A stretch of DNA of 64,000 nt from Modicisalibacter xianhensis (GTDB lineage Bacteria; Pseudomonadota; Gammaproteobacteria; Pseudomonadales; Halomonadaceae), in assembly GCF_900113605.1 (NCBI RefSeq), contig NZ_FOPY01000003.1:1-64000 (forward strand), in the 5' to 3' direction. The notes under the pieces were generated by a model that saw nothing but the letters and a program-made list of their open reading frames with translations, was not told where the DNA came from and searched no databases. Below, piece by piece: positions 44,121-53,931 of the stretch. Position 1 is the stretch's first letter; every line of letters begins with the position of its first letter. A program made the translations under genes and the position numbers.

Positions 44121-45563
44121 ATGGAAACGATAGCTGCAGGAGGAATGAGCGAGCACCAAGTCGCTCGTGGTTTACTGCAACGTCACTCCTCGCATCTCGG
44201 GGTGGCGCAACGTATTCTGGATGCAACGCTGATCATTGGCGGGATCGTTGCCCTGGGGCTTTATCACCCCGATGCCATCGGCTTGGAGTGGCTGCTGGTC
44301 TATGGCTTTGCAGCTTGGTTCTTCTATCAGATCGGCGCGAGTACCGGCAATTTTTATGGTTCCTGGCGTGTGCACTCGCTTGGTCGTGAATTGCTCGTAG
44401 TCGGTCTACTGTGGCTGGTCGTCTTTGGCGTCGTGCTTACCTTGGCGCTGTTGGTCTTTCGCGACACGGCGCATACGTATGATCTGCTGTTGCCGTGGGG
44501 CATCGCCGTGGGCGGCGGCATGCTGCTCTACCGTAGCCTGCTGCGCGTGGTACTGCATCGGCTGCGTGAACTGGGCTTCAATACCCGCAATGTCGCGATT
44601 GTCGGTTGTGGCGAGGTGGCGGATAAGCTGTCTGCCTCTTTCAATGCCGCACCCTGGATGGGCTTCAATGTGGTCGGGCAGTTCGCACTGCATGCCCGTG
44701 AGGCGAACGAAAACCGCCCGGAAGGGCTGGAGCCAATGAGCGATGTCGAGCAGGTCATCGAGATTGCCCACAATCATAAGCTGGACCGTATCTACATTAC
44801 CTGGGGGCTCCATCGTCAGGCCGAGATCCGTGAGTTGATCGATGCCCTGTCCGATACTACCGTCTCGTTGTATATCGTGCCCGACCTGCTCGTGGCGGAT
44901 CTGATCTACTCGCGTATCGAGCCGATCAACAGCACATTGACGGTCAGCATCTACGATACGCCGGCCCATGGCCCGTCCGGCTCATTGAAGCGTGTCGAGG
45001 ATATCGTGGTGGGCTCGCTGATCATGGCCCTGATCGCCTTGCCGATGCTGATAATCGCGTTAGGCGTCAAGCTGTCCTCGCCGGGGCCCGTTCTCTTTCG
45101 CCAGAATCGTTATGGACTGGATGGCCGGCCCATCAAGGTCTACAAGTTCCGCTCCATGCGTGTCATGGAAAACGGCGACAAGGTCGTTCAGGCGACGCGC
45201 AATGATAGCCGTATCACGCCGTTTGGTGCCTTCCTGCGCCGGACATCGCTGGATGAATTGCCCCAGTTCATCAATGTGCTGCAGGGGCGCATGTCGATTG
45301 TCGGGCCGCGCCCGCACGCCGTGGCGCACAACGAGGAGTATCGCGGCCAGATACGCGGCTACATGCTGCGTCACAAGGTGAAGCCGGGCATTACCGGCTG
45401 GGCGCAGATCAACGGCTGGCGTGGCGAAACCGATACCTTGGAGAAGATGCAGAAGCGGATCGAATTCGACCATGCCTATATTCGTCACTGGAGTTTGGGC
45501 TTCGACCTGAAGATAATCTTCCTGACACTCTTCAAGGGCTTCATGGACGATAATGCCTACTAG
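44121..45563 (+). CDS. Undecaprenyl-phosphate sugar phosphotransferase (initiating enzyme)
   Basis: 480 residues. Four N-terminal transmembrane helices, a cytoplasmic Rossmann-like domain (VAIVGCGEVADKLSASF) and a C-terminal bacterial sugar transferase domain. That domain is entered by KRVEDIVVGSLIMALIAL and carries VYKFRSM, RRTSLDELPQFINVLQG, MSIVGPRPHA and KVKPGITGWAQINGWRG. It loads the first sugar phosphate on undecaprenyl phosphate to start repeat synthesis (WcaJ/WbaP/PssY type). GGGGA precedes ATG 44121. The first sugar is probably glucose or galactose; galE is two genes on. Confidence 0.92.
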   Translation: METIAAGGMSEHQVARGLLQRHSSHLGVAQRILDATLIIGGIVALGLYHPDAIGLEWLLVYGFAAWFFYQIGASTGNFYGSWRVHSLGRELLVVGLLWLVVFGVVLTLALLVFRDTAHTYDLLLPWGIAVGGGMLLYRSLLRVVLHRLRELGFNTRNVAIVGCGEVADKLSASFNAAPWMGFNVVGQFALHAREANENRPEGLEPMSDVEQVIEIAHNHKLDRIYITWGLHRQAEIRELIDALSDTTVSLYIVPDLLVADLIYSRIEPINSTLTVSIYDTPAHGPSGSLKRVEDIVVGSLIMALIALPMLIIALGVKLSSPGPVLFRQNRYGLDGRPIKVYKFRSMRVMENGDKVVQATRNDSRITPFGAFLRRTSLDELPQFINVLQGRMSIVGPRPHAVAHNEEYRGQIRGYMLRHKVKPGITGWAQINGWRGETDTLEKMQKRIEFDHAYIRHWSLGFDLKIIFLTLFKGFMDDNAY

Positions 45564-45954
45564 GTCTCGCCTGGCGTGGGTTTCCGCCATCTTTTTTCTC
45601 TTCTTTTTGCTGTTTGCCGTGGGCGGGCTGATTCCCGGCGCATTGCGTGACACCATCGAAGTGTGGCTGGGATTGCCGTTCTCGGTGCCGCCGGTGGCGC
45701 ATTTCATGCTGTTCGTGGCCATGGCCTTTTGCCTGCCCTGGGCGTGGCCGCGCCTGCATGTCGCCGGTACGCTGGTGATCATGCTTGTGCTAGGTGCCGT
45801 GGTTGAGCTATTGCAAGCATGGATACCCGGCAGAACCCCGTCACTGGAAGACTTCCTGCTGGATACCCTCGGGGCAGGGCTGGGCTGTCTCATCTATCTA
45901 TGGGTGAATAGAAACGCTGAAACGACGGCAGTCTCGCTTAACAAGGAAAATTGA
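45553..45954 (+). CDS. VanZ-family membrane protein
   Basis: 133 residues with four hydrophobic segments and the VanZ-type AHFMLFVAMAF and VVELLQAWIPGRTPSLEDFLLDTLGAGLG block. It overlaps the sugar transferase gene by 11 nt. VanZ-like proteins are common in polysaccharide operons without a known reaction. It is a small integral membrane protein. Confidence 0.82.
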   Translation: MPTRSRLAWVSAIFFLFFLLFAVGGLIPGALRDTIEVWLGLPFSVPPVAHFMLFVAMAFCLPWAWPRLHVAGTLVIMLVLGAVVELLQAWIPGRTPSLEDFLLDTLGAGLGCLIYLWVNRNAETTAVSLNKEN

Positions 45955-45966
45955 TTGGAGGCACGG

Positions 45967-47001
45967 ATGACAGTTCTGGTTACCGGGGGCGCAGGGTATA
46001 TCGGCTCGCACACGGTGCTGACGCTGTTGGGGGCAGGGCACGACGTGGTGGTGCTGGACAACCTCTGCAACAGCTCGCGCGAGTCGCTGCGGCGCATCGA
46101 GGCCTTGGCGGGCCAGGCCGTCCCGTTCATCGAGGGGGATATCCGCGACCGGGCCTGCCTGGATCGCCTGTTCGCCCTGCATGATATCGATGCGGTCATT
46201 CACTTTGCAGGCCTCAAGGCGGTGGGTGAAAGCATGCAGAAGCCGCTCGCCTATTTCGACAACAATGTGTCGGGTAGCCTGTGCCTGTTCCAGGCCATGG
46301 CCGCGGCCGGCGTGTATCGTATCGTGTTCAGCTCGTCGGCCACGGTTTACGGCGAGCCTGGCACGCCGGTGTTCCGCGAGGACATGCCCACCGGTACGCC
46401 GACCAACACCTACGGCCAGACCAAGTTGATGGTGGAACAGATGCTCCAGGCGCTGGTCGGTGCCGGCGGGGCGTGGTCGGTGGCCCTGCTGCGTTACTTC
46501 AACCCGGTCGGGGCCCACGAGAGCGGCCAGATTGGCGAAGACCCGCAGGGCATTCCCAATAACCTAGTACCGTTCATCAGCCAGGTGGCGGTCGGCCGGT
46601 TGGAGAGCCTCTCGGTGTTCGGCGATGACTACCCGACCCGCGACGGTACCGGCATTCGCGACTACATCCATGTCATGGATCTGGCCGAAGGCCACCTCAA
46701 GGCAATGGAAGCCCTGGCCAATCGTCCCGGCGTGAATGTCTGGAACCTGGGCACCGGTACCGGCTATTCGGTGCTGGAAATGGTCGCTGCCTACGAGAAG
46801 GCCTGTGGTCGTCCGATTCCGTACAAGATAGCCCCGCGCCGCGCCGGCGATATCGCCGAGTTCTGGGCCGACCCGACCAAGGCCGCCGAGGAACTAGGCT
46901 GGAAAGCCGAGCGTGGCCTGGAGGCGATGATGACCGATACTTGGCGCTGGCAGTCCCGTAACCCGCAAGGGTATCGCAACCCACAAGAGGAGGTGGCGTG
47001 A
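45967..47001 (+). CDS. galE: UDP-glucose 4-epimerase
   Basis: 344 residues, an extended SDR. NAD motif TGGAGYIGSHT at residues 6-16; catalytic Tyr-Lys in NTYGQTKLMVEQM; Ser in SSATVYGEPG. It interconverts UDP-Glc and UDP-Gal, supplying galactose units for the polymer. GGAGG lies 5 nt before ATG 45967. Its stop overlaps the cysQ start (GTGA). Confidence 0.93.
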   Translation: MTVLVTGGAGYIGSHTVLTLLGAGHDVVVLDNLCNSSRESLRRIEALAGQAVPFIEGDIRDRACLDRLFALHDIDAVIHFAGLKAVGESMQKPLAYFDNNVSGSLCLFQAMAAAGVYRIVFSSSATVYGEPGTPVFREDMPTGTPTNTYGQTKLMVEQMLQALVGAGGAWSVALLRYFNPVGAHESGQIGEDPQGIPNNLVPFISQVAVGRLESLSVFGDDYPTRDGTGIRDYIHVMDLAEGHLKAMEALANRPGVNVWNLGTGTGYSVLEMVAAYEKACGRPIPYKIAPRRAGDIAEFWADPTKAAEELGWKAERGLEAMMTDTWRWQSRNPQGYRNPQEEVA

Positions 47002-47843
47002 CACAACGACCCAAACCGCAACGCCTCGATGCCATTCGTGCCGGCGTCGAGTCGGCCGGCCGCGAGGTAGTGACCATCTACCGTCGCGACTTCGATATCC
47101 AGACCAAGGCCGACGACAGTCCGCTGACCGAGGCCGATATGGCCTCGCATCATGCGCTGGTCGACCTGCTCAAGATCCAGACCCCGCAGATACCCGTGCT
47201 CTCCGAGGAGTCCGGCGAGATTCCCTACGCGACGCGTGGCAGTTGGGCGCGCTATTGGCTGATCGACCCGCTCGATGGCACCAAGGAGTTCATCAAGAAA
47301 AGCGGCGAGTTCACCCTGAACGTGGCCTTGATCGAGAACGGCGTGCCGGTCTTCGGTATCGTGCATGCGCCGGCGCTGGAGAATGGCGGTACGACCTGGT
47401 GGGGGCAGGTGGGCGAGGGCGCCTGGAAGCAGATCCGGGGCGAGGAGCCTCAGGCCATCCGTGTGCGTGCCTTGCCCGATCCCGAACACGAGCCTTGGAA
47501 GGTGGTCGGCAGCCGCTCGCATGGCGCCGCCGAGTTCGAGTCGTTCTGTGCCGACCTGCCGTACAACGAGCGTGTGTCCATGGGTAGCTCGCTCAAGCTG
47601 TGCCTGGTGGCCGAAGGCGAGGCCGACCTGTACCCGCGCTTGGCGCCGACCTGCGAATGGGACACGGCTGCCGCCCAGGCGGTGGTTAACGCTGCCGGTG
47701 GCGAAGTGCTCGATGCGCATACCCTGGAGCCGCTGCGCTGCAACCAGCAGGACAGCGTGCTCAATCCCTACTTCATTGTCTGTGGTCAGCGTGACGAGCG
47801 CTGGAAGCAGGCCTTGGCGAAAGCCCTGAATACGCAGTTCTGA
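46998..47843 (+). CDS. cysQ: 3'(2'),5'-bisphosphate nucleotidase CysQ
   Basis: 281 residues from GTG 46998 with AGAGGAGG upstream. An inositol-monophosphatase-fold metal enzyme: EE in [19 protein letters not shown], and the C-terminal [15 protein letters not shown]. It hydrolyses PAP, the inhibitory by-product left when a sulfotransferase uses PAPS. Its position here, upstream of cysD, supports a PAPS-consuming pathway in this locus. Confidence 0.93.
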   Translation: MTQRPKPQRLDAIRAGVESAGREVVTIYRRDFDIQTKADDSPLTEADMASHHALVDLLKIQTPQIPVLSEESGEIPYATRGSWARYWLIDPLDGTKEFIKKSGEFTLNVALIENGVPVFGIVHAPALENGGTTWWGQVGEGAWKQIRGEEPQAIRVRALPDPEHEPWKVVGSRSHGAAEFESFCADLPYNERVSMGSSLKLCLVAEGEADLYPRLAPTCEWDTAAAQAVVNAAGGEVLDAHTLEPLRCNQQDSVLNPYFIVCGQRDERWKQALAKALNTQF

Positions 47844-47929
47844 TCGACGCTCCATCGGCCGTCAGGCGGGGCGCGCTCGCTGCCTTGCCTGTCGGCCGAC
47901 TTCCTTCCGTACACCCTAGGACGACCCTC

Positions 47930-48887
47930 ATGAACCAGCCCGCACCCGAGGCAACGCCTCTGGCGCGCACGGACGATGCGCTCCTGTCACCCGAACGCCA
48001 GACCCACCTCAAGCAGCTCGAGGCGGAGTCGATCCACATCATCCGCGAAGTCGCCGCCGAGTTCCGCAACCCGGTGATGCTGTACTCCATCGGCAAGGAC
48101 TCCTCGGTGATGTTGCACCTGGCGCGCAAGGCCTTCTACCCGGGCACGCCGCCGTTCCCGCTGATGCACGTCAACACCACCTGGAAATTCCGCGAGATGA
48201 TCGAGTTTCGCGATCGCATGGCCGCGGAAGCCGGGATGGAGCTAATCGAGCACATCAACGAGGAAGGGCGCGCCGCCAACATCAACCCGTTCGAGCACGG
48301 CAGCGCCAAGTACACCGACATCATGAAGACCCAGTCGCTCAAGCAGGCGCTGGACAAGTACGGCTTCGACGCCGCCTTCGGCGGCGCGCGCCGCGACGAA
48401 GAGGCCTCGCGCGCCAAGGAGCGCGTCTACTCGTTCCGTGACCGCTACCACCGCTGGGACCCCAAGAACCAGCGCCCCGAGCTGTGGAACATCTACAACG
48501 CCAAGGTCAACAAGGGCGAGTCGATCCGCGTATTCCCGCTCTCCAACTGGACCGAGCTGGATATCTGGCAGTACATCTATCTCGAGTCGATTCCCATCGT
48601 ACCGCTGTACTACGCCGCGCCCGGTGGTCGAGCGCGACGGCATGCAGATCATGGTCGACGACGAGCGCCTGCCGCTGGAAGACGGCGAAGTCCCGCAGGA
48701 AAAGTGGGTGCGTTTCCGCACGCTGGGCTGCTATCCGCTGACCGGGGCGGTGGAATCGACTGCCGCCACGCTGCCCGAGATCATCCAGGAAATGCTGCTG
48801 ACCCGCACCAGCGAGCGCTCGGGCCGGGCCATCGATCATGACCAGGCGGGCAGCATGGAGCGCAAGAAGCGCGAGGGGTATTTCTGA
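47930..48887 (+). pseudogene. cysD: Sulfate adenylyltransferase subunit 2 (cysD), frameshifted
   Basis: Residues 1 to about 230 read normally ([59 protein letters not shown]) up to PLYYAA. The rest of the protein ([15 protein letters not shown] to [12 protein letters not shown]) continues in another frame. The break is in 48614-48624, in a CG-rich run (GCCGCGCCCGG). Adding 2 nt (a CG unit) would restore the sequence expected from E. coli CysD. ATG 47930 has AGGA upstream. CysD is the catalytic PP-loop subunit of ATP sulfurylase with CysN. This may be a real mutation or a sequence error; the uninterrupted homology on both sides favours a recent event or an error. Confidence 0.85.
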
Positions 48888-48891
48888 CGTG

Positions 48892-50235
48892 ATGCACAAA
48901 GCGATGGCACGCCTGAAAGGCGAAATGGCGCTGGCGCTGTTTCGTACGTTCGTGGCGCGCGGCATTGCGGCCTTGGGTAGCCTGTTGCTCGTCGTCGTGC
49001 TGGGGCGGCTGTATGGCCCCGAGGGGGTGGGGGCCTTTGCGCTGGCGCAAAGTGTCATTCTCGGCGCGGCCTTGCTGGCGCGCTACGGGATGGACAATGC
49101 GCTGATGCGTTTCGTAGGCCAGAATGCCCGTTCCCGTCACACGCTGACCTACCTGAGCTGGGGACTACGCAAGGCGGGGGGGCTGAGCATCGTGGCTGCA
49201 GTGGTCATCTTCCTGGGTCGGCACACGTTCGAGTGGCTGTTCGGTTCACAGGCGTTGAGCGAGGTGTTGATCGGTATCGCCATCGCCACCCCGGCGTTCA
49301 CGCTGGCGTTCCTGCTTGCCGGATTCATGAAGGGTATCGGCAGGCCGGCGACGGCGTGTCTACTGGAAAACGGCTCCATTTCGCTGGCGGCGGCGGGAGT
49401 CCTGCTAGCCCTTCACTGGGCTATTCCCGCGGTCGGCGTGATAGCCATCGGCTGGGCCTTTGCCGTGGCAGCCTGGCTGGTCGTGCTTCAGGGGGCCTGG
49501 CAACTGCTGGCATGGCAGCGAGGGCGAGAGCAGCCCTGGGAAGACGCCGAGTGCGTGTCGCGCCAGGTATTTAATCGATCATCGCGAGCATTCTTTGTCT
49601 TGAATCTTGCTGAATTCTTGCAGACGGTGGTCAGTATTTGGATTGCTGGTTTCCTCCTGACCAGCAGCGAGCTGGGCCTGTTCAAGTCGGCACAGCAGAT
49701 GGCCCTCCTGATAATGTTTATCCTGATGGTGATCAACGCGATTTTTCCGCCGCGCTTCGCCAGGCTCTACCACGAAGGCAACCATCAGGGCTTGGCCCGC
49801 CTGGCTCGGCAGGGTGCCCTGTTGGGCACGTTGCTGGCTTCGCCGTTACTGTTGGTGTGCCTGGTCGTTCCGCAGTGGGTGCTGGGCTGGATGGGCGACG
49901 AGTTCGTCCAGGCGGCGCCATTGCTGCGCATCATCGCCGTTGCGCAACTGGTCAACGTGGCCACGGGCTCGGTCGGTTTCCTGCTCAACATGACCGGCCA
50001 TGAAGCGTTGATGCGCAACATCGCCCTGAGCGCCAACGCCATCGGCATTGGCTTGTTCATGATCCTGATTCCCCTTTTCGATGAACTCGGCGCGGCGCTG
50101 GCCCTGGCCAGTGTGCTGGTGTTGCAGAACGTGATTGCCTTGCTGTTCGTGTGGCGCCGCCTGGGTATCTGGATGATGCCGTTGCCCAACCTGTTTCGCC
50201 TGGCGGGCATTCCCACGACGCATTCCCCCGCCTAG
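48892..50235 (+). CDS. wzx: Wzx-like oligosaccharide flippase
   Basis: About 447 residues with some 12 transmembrane segments of the MATE/PST superfamily, starting ALFRTFVARGIAALGSLLLVVVLGRLYGPEGVGAFALAQ, the typical entry for polysaccharide flippases. It is predicted to flip lipid-linked repeat units to the periplasm. ATG 48892 (GTG 48889 alternative) is just after the cysD stop. The gene is lodged between cysD and cysN, which are normally adjacent, so the sulfate-activation operon and the polysaccharide operon have been knitted together. Confidence 0.85.
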   Translation: MHKAMARLKGEMALALFRTFVARGIAALGSLLLVVVLGRLYGPEGVGAFALAQSVILGAALLARYGMDNALMRFVGQNARSRHTLTYLSWGLRKAGGLSIVAAVVIFLGRHTFEWLFGSQALSEVLIGIAIATPAFTLAFLLAGFMKGIGRPATACLLENGSISLAAAGVLLALHWAIPAVGVIAIGWAFAVAAWLVVLQGAWQLLAWQRGREQPWEDAECVSRQVFNRSSRAFFVLNLAEFLQTVVSIWIAGFLLTSSELGLFKSAQQMALLIMFILMVINAIFPPRFARLYHEGNHQGLARLARQGALLGTLLASPLLLVCLVVPQWVLGWMGDEFVQAAPLLRIIAVAQLVNVATGSVGFLLNMTGHEALMRNIALSANAIGIGLFMILIPLFDELGAALALASVLVLQNVIALLFVWRRLGIWMMPLPNLFRLAGIPTTHSPA

Positions 50236-50280
50236 CCCCGGTTCCGCTTTCTCCTTTCCCTGTTTTATTGAGGTTTCGTC

Positions 50281-51708
50281 ATGTCCCACCAATCGAGCCT
50301 GATCGCCGAGAACATCGAGCAGTACCTGCACGAGCATGAGAACAAGGACCTGCTGCGCTTCATCACCTGCGGCAGCGTCGATGATGGTAAGTCGACCCTG
50401 ATCGGGCGCCTGCTGCACGACTCGAAGATGATCTACGAGGACCAGCTCGCTGCGCTCACCCGGGATTCCAAGAAGAGCGGCACCACCGGCGACAAGGTCG
50501 ACCTGGCGCTGCTGGTGGATGGCCTGCAGTCCGAGCGCGAGCAGGGCATCACCATCGACGTGGCGTACCGCTTCTTCTCCACCGACAAGCGCAAGTTCAT
50601 CATCGCCGACACCCCGGGGCACGAGCAGTACACCCGCAACATGGCCACCGGCGCCTCCACGGCGAGCCTGGCGGTGATCCTGATCGATGCCCGCCATGGC
50701 GTGCAGACCCAGACCCGCCGCCACAGCTTCATCGCCGATCTGCTGGGCATCCAGCACCTGGTGATTGCGGTCAACAAGATGGACCTGGTCGATTATTCCC
50801 AGGCGCGCTTCGACGAGATCGTCGCCGAGTACCGCGCCTTCGCCGAGAAGCTCGACGCCCGCGACATCCGCTTCGTGCCGCTGTCGGCGCTGGAGGGCGA
50901 CAATGTCGTCAATCCGAGTGAACACACGCCGTGGTACGCCGGCCCGCCGCTGCTCGAGCTGCTCGAAGGCGTCGAGATCAGCCGCGACCAGAACCTCACC
51001 GACCTGCGCCTGCCGGTGCAGTACGTCAACCGCCCCAACCTCGACTTCCGCGGCTACTGCGGCACGCTGGCCGCCGGCATCCTGCGTCCCGGCCAGGCGA
51101 TCAAGGCGCTGCCCTCGGGCAAGGCCTCCACGGTCGAGCGCATCGTCACCTTCGACGGCGACCTCGACGCCGCCTACCCGGGCCAGGCGATCACCGTGAC
51201 CCTGAACGACGAGATCGACATCTCGCGCGGCGACTGGCTGGTCGCGGCGGATGCCGAGGTGCCGCTGTCGAATGCCTTCAGCGCCGACATCGTGTGGATG
51301 CACGAGGACGCGCTGCAACCCGGCAAGCTGTATGACCTCAAGCTCGCCACCCGCGACCTGGCGGGGCAGGTCAGTGCCATCGACTATCAGATCGATGTCA
51401 ACACGCTGGAACATCATGACGCCGAGCAACTGGGCCTGAATGTCATCGGCCGTTGCCGGGTCGAGCTGACCGCGCCGGTCCCCATCGACGACTACCGCAA
51501 GAGCCCCGGCACGGGGAGTTTCATCGTCATCGACCGGCTGACCAACGTCACCGTGGGGGCCGGAATGATCCGCGGCGTGGCCGACGGGCAGGGCGCGGCA
51601 AGCGGGGACGTCGACTGGCAGGCCTTCGAGGTCGAGCTCAACGCGCTGGTACGCAAGTACTTCCCGCATTGGGAAGCCAAGGACGTGCGCGAGCTGCTGC
51701 GCATGTAA
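50281..51708 (+). CDS. cysN: Sulfate adenylyltransferase subunit 1 CysN (GTPase)
   Basis: 475 residues. EF-Tu-like GTPase: P-loop [15 protein letters not shown] near residue 33, [20 protein letters not shown], then beta-barrel domains. It drives APS formation by CysD at the expense of GTP. There is no C-terminal CysC fusion; that activity is encoded separately at 43495. It closes the polysaccharide/sulfation gene set and is followed by a strong hairpin terminator. Confidence 0.95.
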   Translation: MSHQSSLIAENIEQYLHEHENKDLLRFITCGSVDDGKSTLIGRLLHDSKMIYEDQLAALTRDSKKSGTTGDKVDLALLVDGLQSEREQGITIDVAYRFFSTDKRKFIIADTPGHEQYTRNMATGASTASLAVILIDARHGVQTQTRRHSFIADLLGIQHLVIAVNKMDLVDYSQARFDEIVAEYRAFAEKLDARDIRFVPLSALEGDNVVNPSEHTPWYAGPPLLELLEGVEISRDQNLTDLRLPVQYVNRPNLDFRGYCGTLAAGILRPGQAIKALPSGKASTVERIVTFDGDLDAAYPGQAITVTLNDEIDISRGDWLVAADAEVPLSNAFSADIVWMHEDALQPGKLYDLKLATRDLAGQVSAIDYQIDVNTLEHHDAEQLGLNVIGRCRVELTAPVPIDDYRKSPGTGSFIVIDRLTNVTVGAGMIRGVADGQGAASGDVDWQAFEVELNALVRKYFPHWEAKDVRELLRM

Positions 51709-51740
51709 CCCCAACCTTTTAAATTTCAGGCTGCAAGCAA

Positions 51741-51773
51741 CGGGCCCCGCCGAGACATCGGCGGGGCCCGTTT
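51741..51773. terminator. Bidirectional terminator after cysN
   Basis: A perfect 13-bp stem CGGGCCCCGCCGA/TCGGCGGGGCCCG with a GACA loop and a short TTTG tail lies between cysN and the convergent M42 gene. A near copy occurs at 55280-55316. Confidence 0.75.
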
Positions 51774-51792
51774 GCATTGTGGCGTGTGTCCG

Positions 51793-53049
51793 TCAGGATT
51801 CAGGCTTTTCCTCGTCGGGTTTGGCTGACCCTTGATGATTCAGCGGATTGGCCTGGTCCAGGCGCGGATGGTTGTCGAGGAATTCCCGATGCGGGTCCGG
51901 CAGGGAGTCCAGAGCCTGGATCGTGCGGGTCAGGCCATGAATGGCGGCCAGCAGGTCCTGGGTATTGCCGGTCTCGGAGATCGTGTGCATGTTGCGGATA
52001 GGGAAGCCGATAGATGTGGCGGCACAGTCCACGGCGGCGAGTACGCCGGCCATGCCGTCGGTGCCCGTGTCCGCGCCGACGATGTCGCGTTGCATGGGGA
52101 TGTTGTACTGCTTCGCGGTGCTCGCGATGATCCGGTTCAACTGTTCGCTGGCAATCGCCCCCACCGCCAGGGTGAAGCCCTTGCCCATCTCCAGTGGCTG
52201 CATGCGCTTGTCGCCGATACCCGGCGCGGCGACGTAGTCGTGGTTCACGTCTACGCCGATCAGCACGTCGGGCTTGAGCTCGCCGGCGAGCACCCGGCTG
52301 CCGAAACGGCCGATCTCTTCGTAGCTGGCGATGGCGTAGAGCATGCGTACCTGCCGGGTGCCGCCGGCCTCGGCGATCAGTCGCGCGACCTCAGCCGTGA
52401 CGAAGCAGCCCAGGCCGTTATCCAGGTAGGCGCCATAGAAGGTGTTGGGGCTGAAGCCGGGGCGGATGGGGCGGTCCAGCAGGATGGAGTCGCCGGGGCG
52501 CACGCCCAGGTTCAGCACCTGCTGTTTCTTGTTCTCGCCATGAATCTGCAGATCCAGGTAGATCTGCTCTTTCTTGATGCCTTTCTCGCCGGAGCGGACT
52601 GCCGGATCGGCGAAATGGATGGCGCCCAGCGCCTCCACCGTGCCGCCCTCGATGGTGCGATAGCTGCCGGGGTTCTCCGGGTCTTCACTGAATAGCTTGA
52701 CCTCGTGGCCGACGACGACCGTGGGTAGGAAGGCATCGGTATTGATCCAGATCTTGCCGTCATCGCCGATGCTGCGCACCTGCATGCGAATCTTGTCGGC
52801 GTGACCGATGATCATGACCTTGAGCAGGTCATCCCGGCCCGGGTGGGAATCCAGCACGATGCCGGCATGTCCCTTGAACTGGTGGATATGCCAGTCGTCA
52901 GGCGCAAACGACTCGAAATATGGTTTGAGCACCCCGTAGGTCATGGCGCCTTCCAGCCCGACCGGGCTGGGCGCGGCCAGGATACGGCGCATCAGGTCGA
53001 ACTGCTCGTCGGGCATGGGCCGGGTCCACGGCGGATTCGTTTCGTCCAT
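51793..53049 (-). CDS. M42-family metallopeptidase
   Basis: 418 residues. Metal and catalytic residues of M42 aminopeptidases are recognisable: GHADKIRMQV, AYLDNGLGCF (bridging Asp), ASYEEIGRFGS (catalytic Glu pair), GVDVNHDYV and NMHTISETGN (His). It resembles the M42 enzyme of the NAGGN osmoprotectant system, but none of that pathway's other genes is nearby. It is longer than usual M42 proteins (about 350) through internal insertions and a C-terminal tail. Substrate unknown; peptides are likely. Confidence 0.85.
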   Translation of the reverse strand: MDETNPPWTRPMPDEQFDLMRRILAAPSPVGLEGAMTYGVLKPYFESFAPDDWHIHQFKGHAGIVLDSHPGRDDLLKVMIIGHADKIRMQVRSIGDDGKIWINTDAFLPTVVVGHEVKLFSEDPENPGSYRTIEGGTVEALGAIHFADPAVRSGEKGIKKEQIYLDLQIHGENKKQQVLNLGVRPGDSILLDRPIRPGFSPNTFYGAYLDNGLGCFVTAEVARLIAEAGGTRQVRMLYAIASYEEIGRFGSRVLAGELKPDVLIGVDVNHDYVAAPGIGDKRMQPLEMGKGFTLAVGAIASEQLNRIIASTAKQYNIPMQRDIVGADTGTDGMAGVLAAVDCAATSIGFPIRNMHTISETGNTQDLLAAIHGLTRTIQALDSLPDPHREFLDNHPRLDQANPLNHQGSAKPDEEKPES

Positions 53050-53190
53050 GTCGCTCTCTCTTTTCGTGAAGGAAAGTCAGTGTAGCTTTCAGCTTGGCAG
53101 TTGCCTGTCGGAAGCGATGTGCTGACGCTTGAAGATAAACGTACCATGAGGATATCGATACAGCGCCAGTCACTCTACCTTGGAGGCGTT

Positions 53191-53730
53191 ATGGCTGAGC
53201 TTTGTGATGCCGCACGTTCCGTACTGATTCTGGTGGACTTCCAGGAAGCGTTGTTGCCTGCCATACACGAAGGGGAGGCGGCGCTCGAGCGGGCCATCGT
53301 GCTCGCCAGGGCGGCAAGCGAACTGGGGGTGCCTGTGATGGGGACGGAGCAGAACCCTGACGGCCTGGGGCCGAACCATCCGCGCATTCGCCAGTTATGT
53401 GATCGGACCATCACCAAGACGCATTTTGCCGCCACTAGCCAGCCCGATTTTCTGACCTGCCTTGATCCGCAGCGGGACGAGTTGATCGTTGCCGGCTGCG
53501 AAGCGCATGTCTGCGTACTGCAGACAGTGCTCGGGCTGCTGGCCCATGGCTACCGGGTCCGCCTGGTCGCCGATGGCATCGGTTCACGGCGTGCCTCGGA
53601 TCGTGAAGTGGCCATCGCCAGGGCGAGTGCGGCTGGGGCAACGGTGGTTACGAGCGAGATGGTGATCTTCGAATGGCTGCGGCATAGCGACCACGCTGCG
53701 TTCCGTTCCCTATTGAAACTGGTGAAGTAA
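53191..53730 (+). CDS. Isochorismatase-family cysteine hydrolase
   Basis: 179 residues from ATG 53191 with GGAGG 6 nt upstream. The catalytic triad is present: Asp in LILVDFQEALL, Lys in ITKTHFAA and Cys in AGCEAHVCVLQT. Members hydrolyse amide or vinyl-ether bonds of small molecules; it resembles the YcaC-like and nicotinamidase-related hydrolases. An in-frame ATG at 53146 would add 15 residues without family motifs. It stands alone between the M42 gene and a small charged protein. Confidence 0.85.
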   Translation: MAELCDAARSVLILVDFQEALLPAIHEGEAALERAIVLARAASELGVPVMGTEQNPDGLGPNHPRIRQLCDRTITKTHFAATSQPDFLTCLDPQRDELIVAGCEAHVCVLQTVLGLLAHGYRVRLVADGIGSRRASDREVAIARASAAGATVVTSEMVIFEWLRHSDHAAFRSLLKLVK

Positions 53731-53931
53731 GCCATGGAGTAAGACGAGGCTCCTGTCGGGAAAGACCGACACCGCGTTCGAGGTTGCAGCGAAGTGCTGT
53801 ATGGGCGTACAGTATTGGCAGTACAATGCCCTGTGCCATTGCAGGCAATCCTCACTGGCACTCGCGGGCCGCGCCAGTTTGCCGCCCAGGCCCATCCGCT
53901 ATTCCAGCGCTTGTCCTTTCGGGAGCCTACC

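Noticed and set aside
44121-44145. Later start (ATG 44145) for the sugar transferase
   Set aside because: ATG 44121 has a well-spaced GGGGA; the later ATG has no ribosome binding site.
51793-53049. M42 enzyme as part of an NAGGN osmoprotectant pathway
   Set aside because: The protein resembles that subfamily, but none of the N-acetyltransferase, asparagine-synthase-like or ligase genes of that pathway is nearby, so only the M42 family call is kept.
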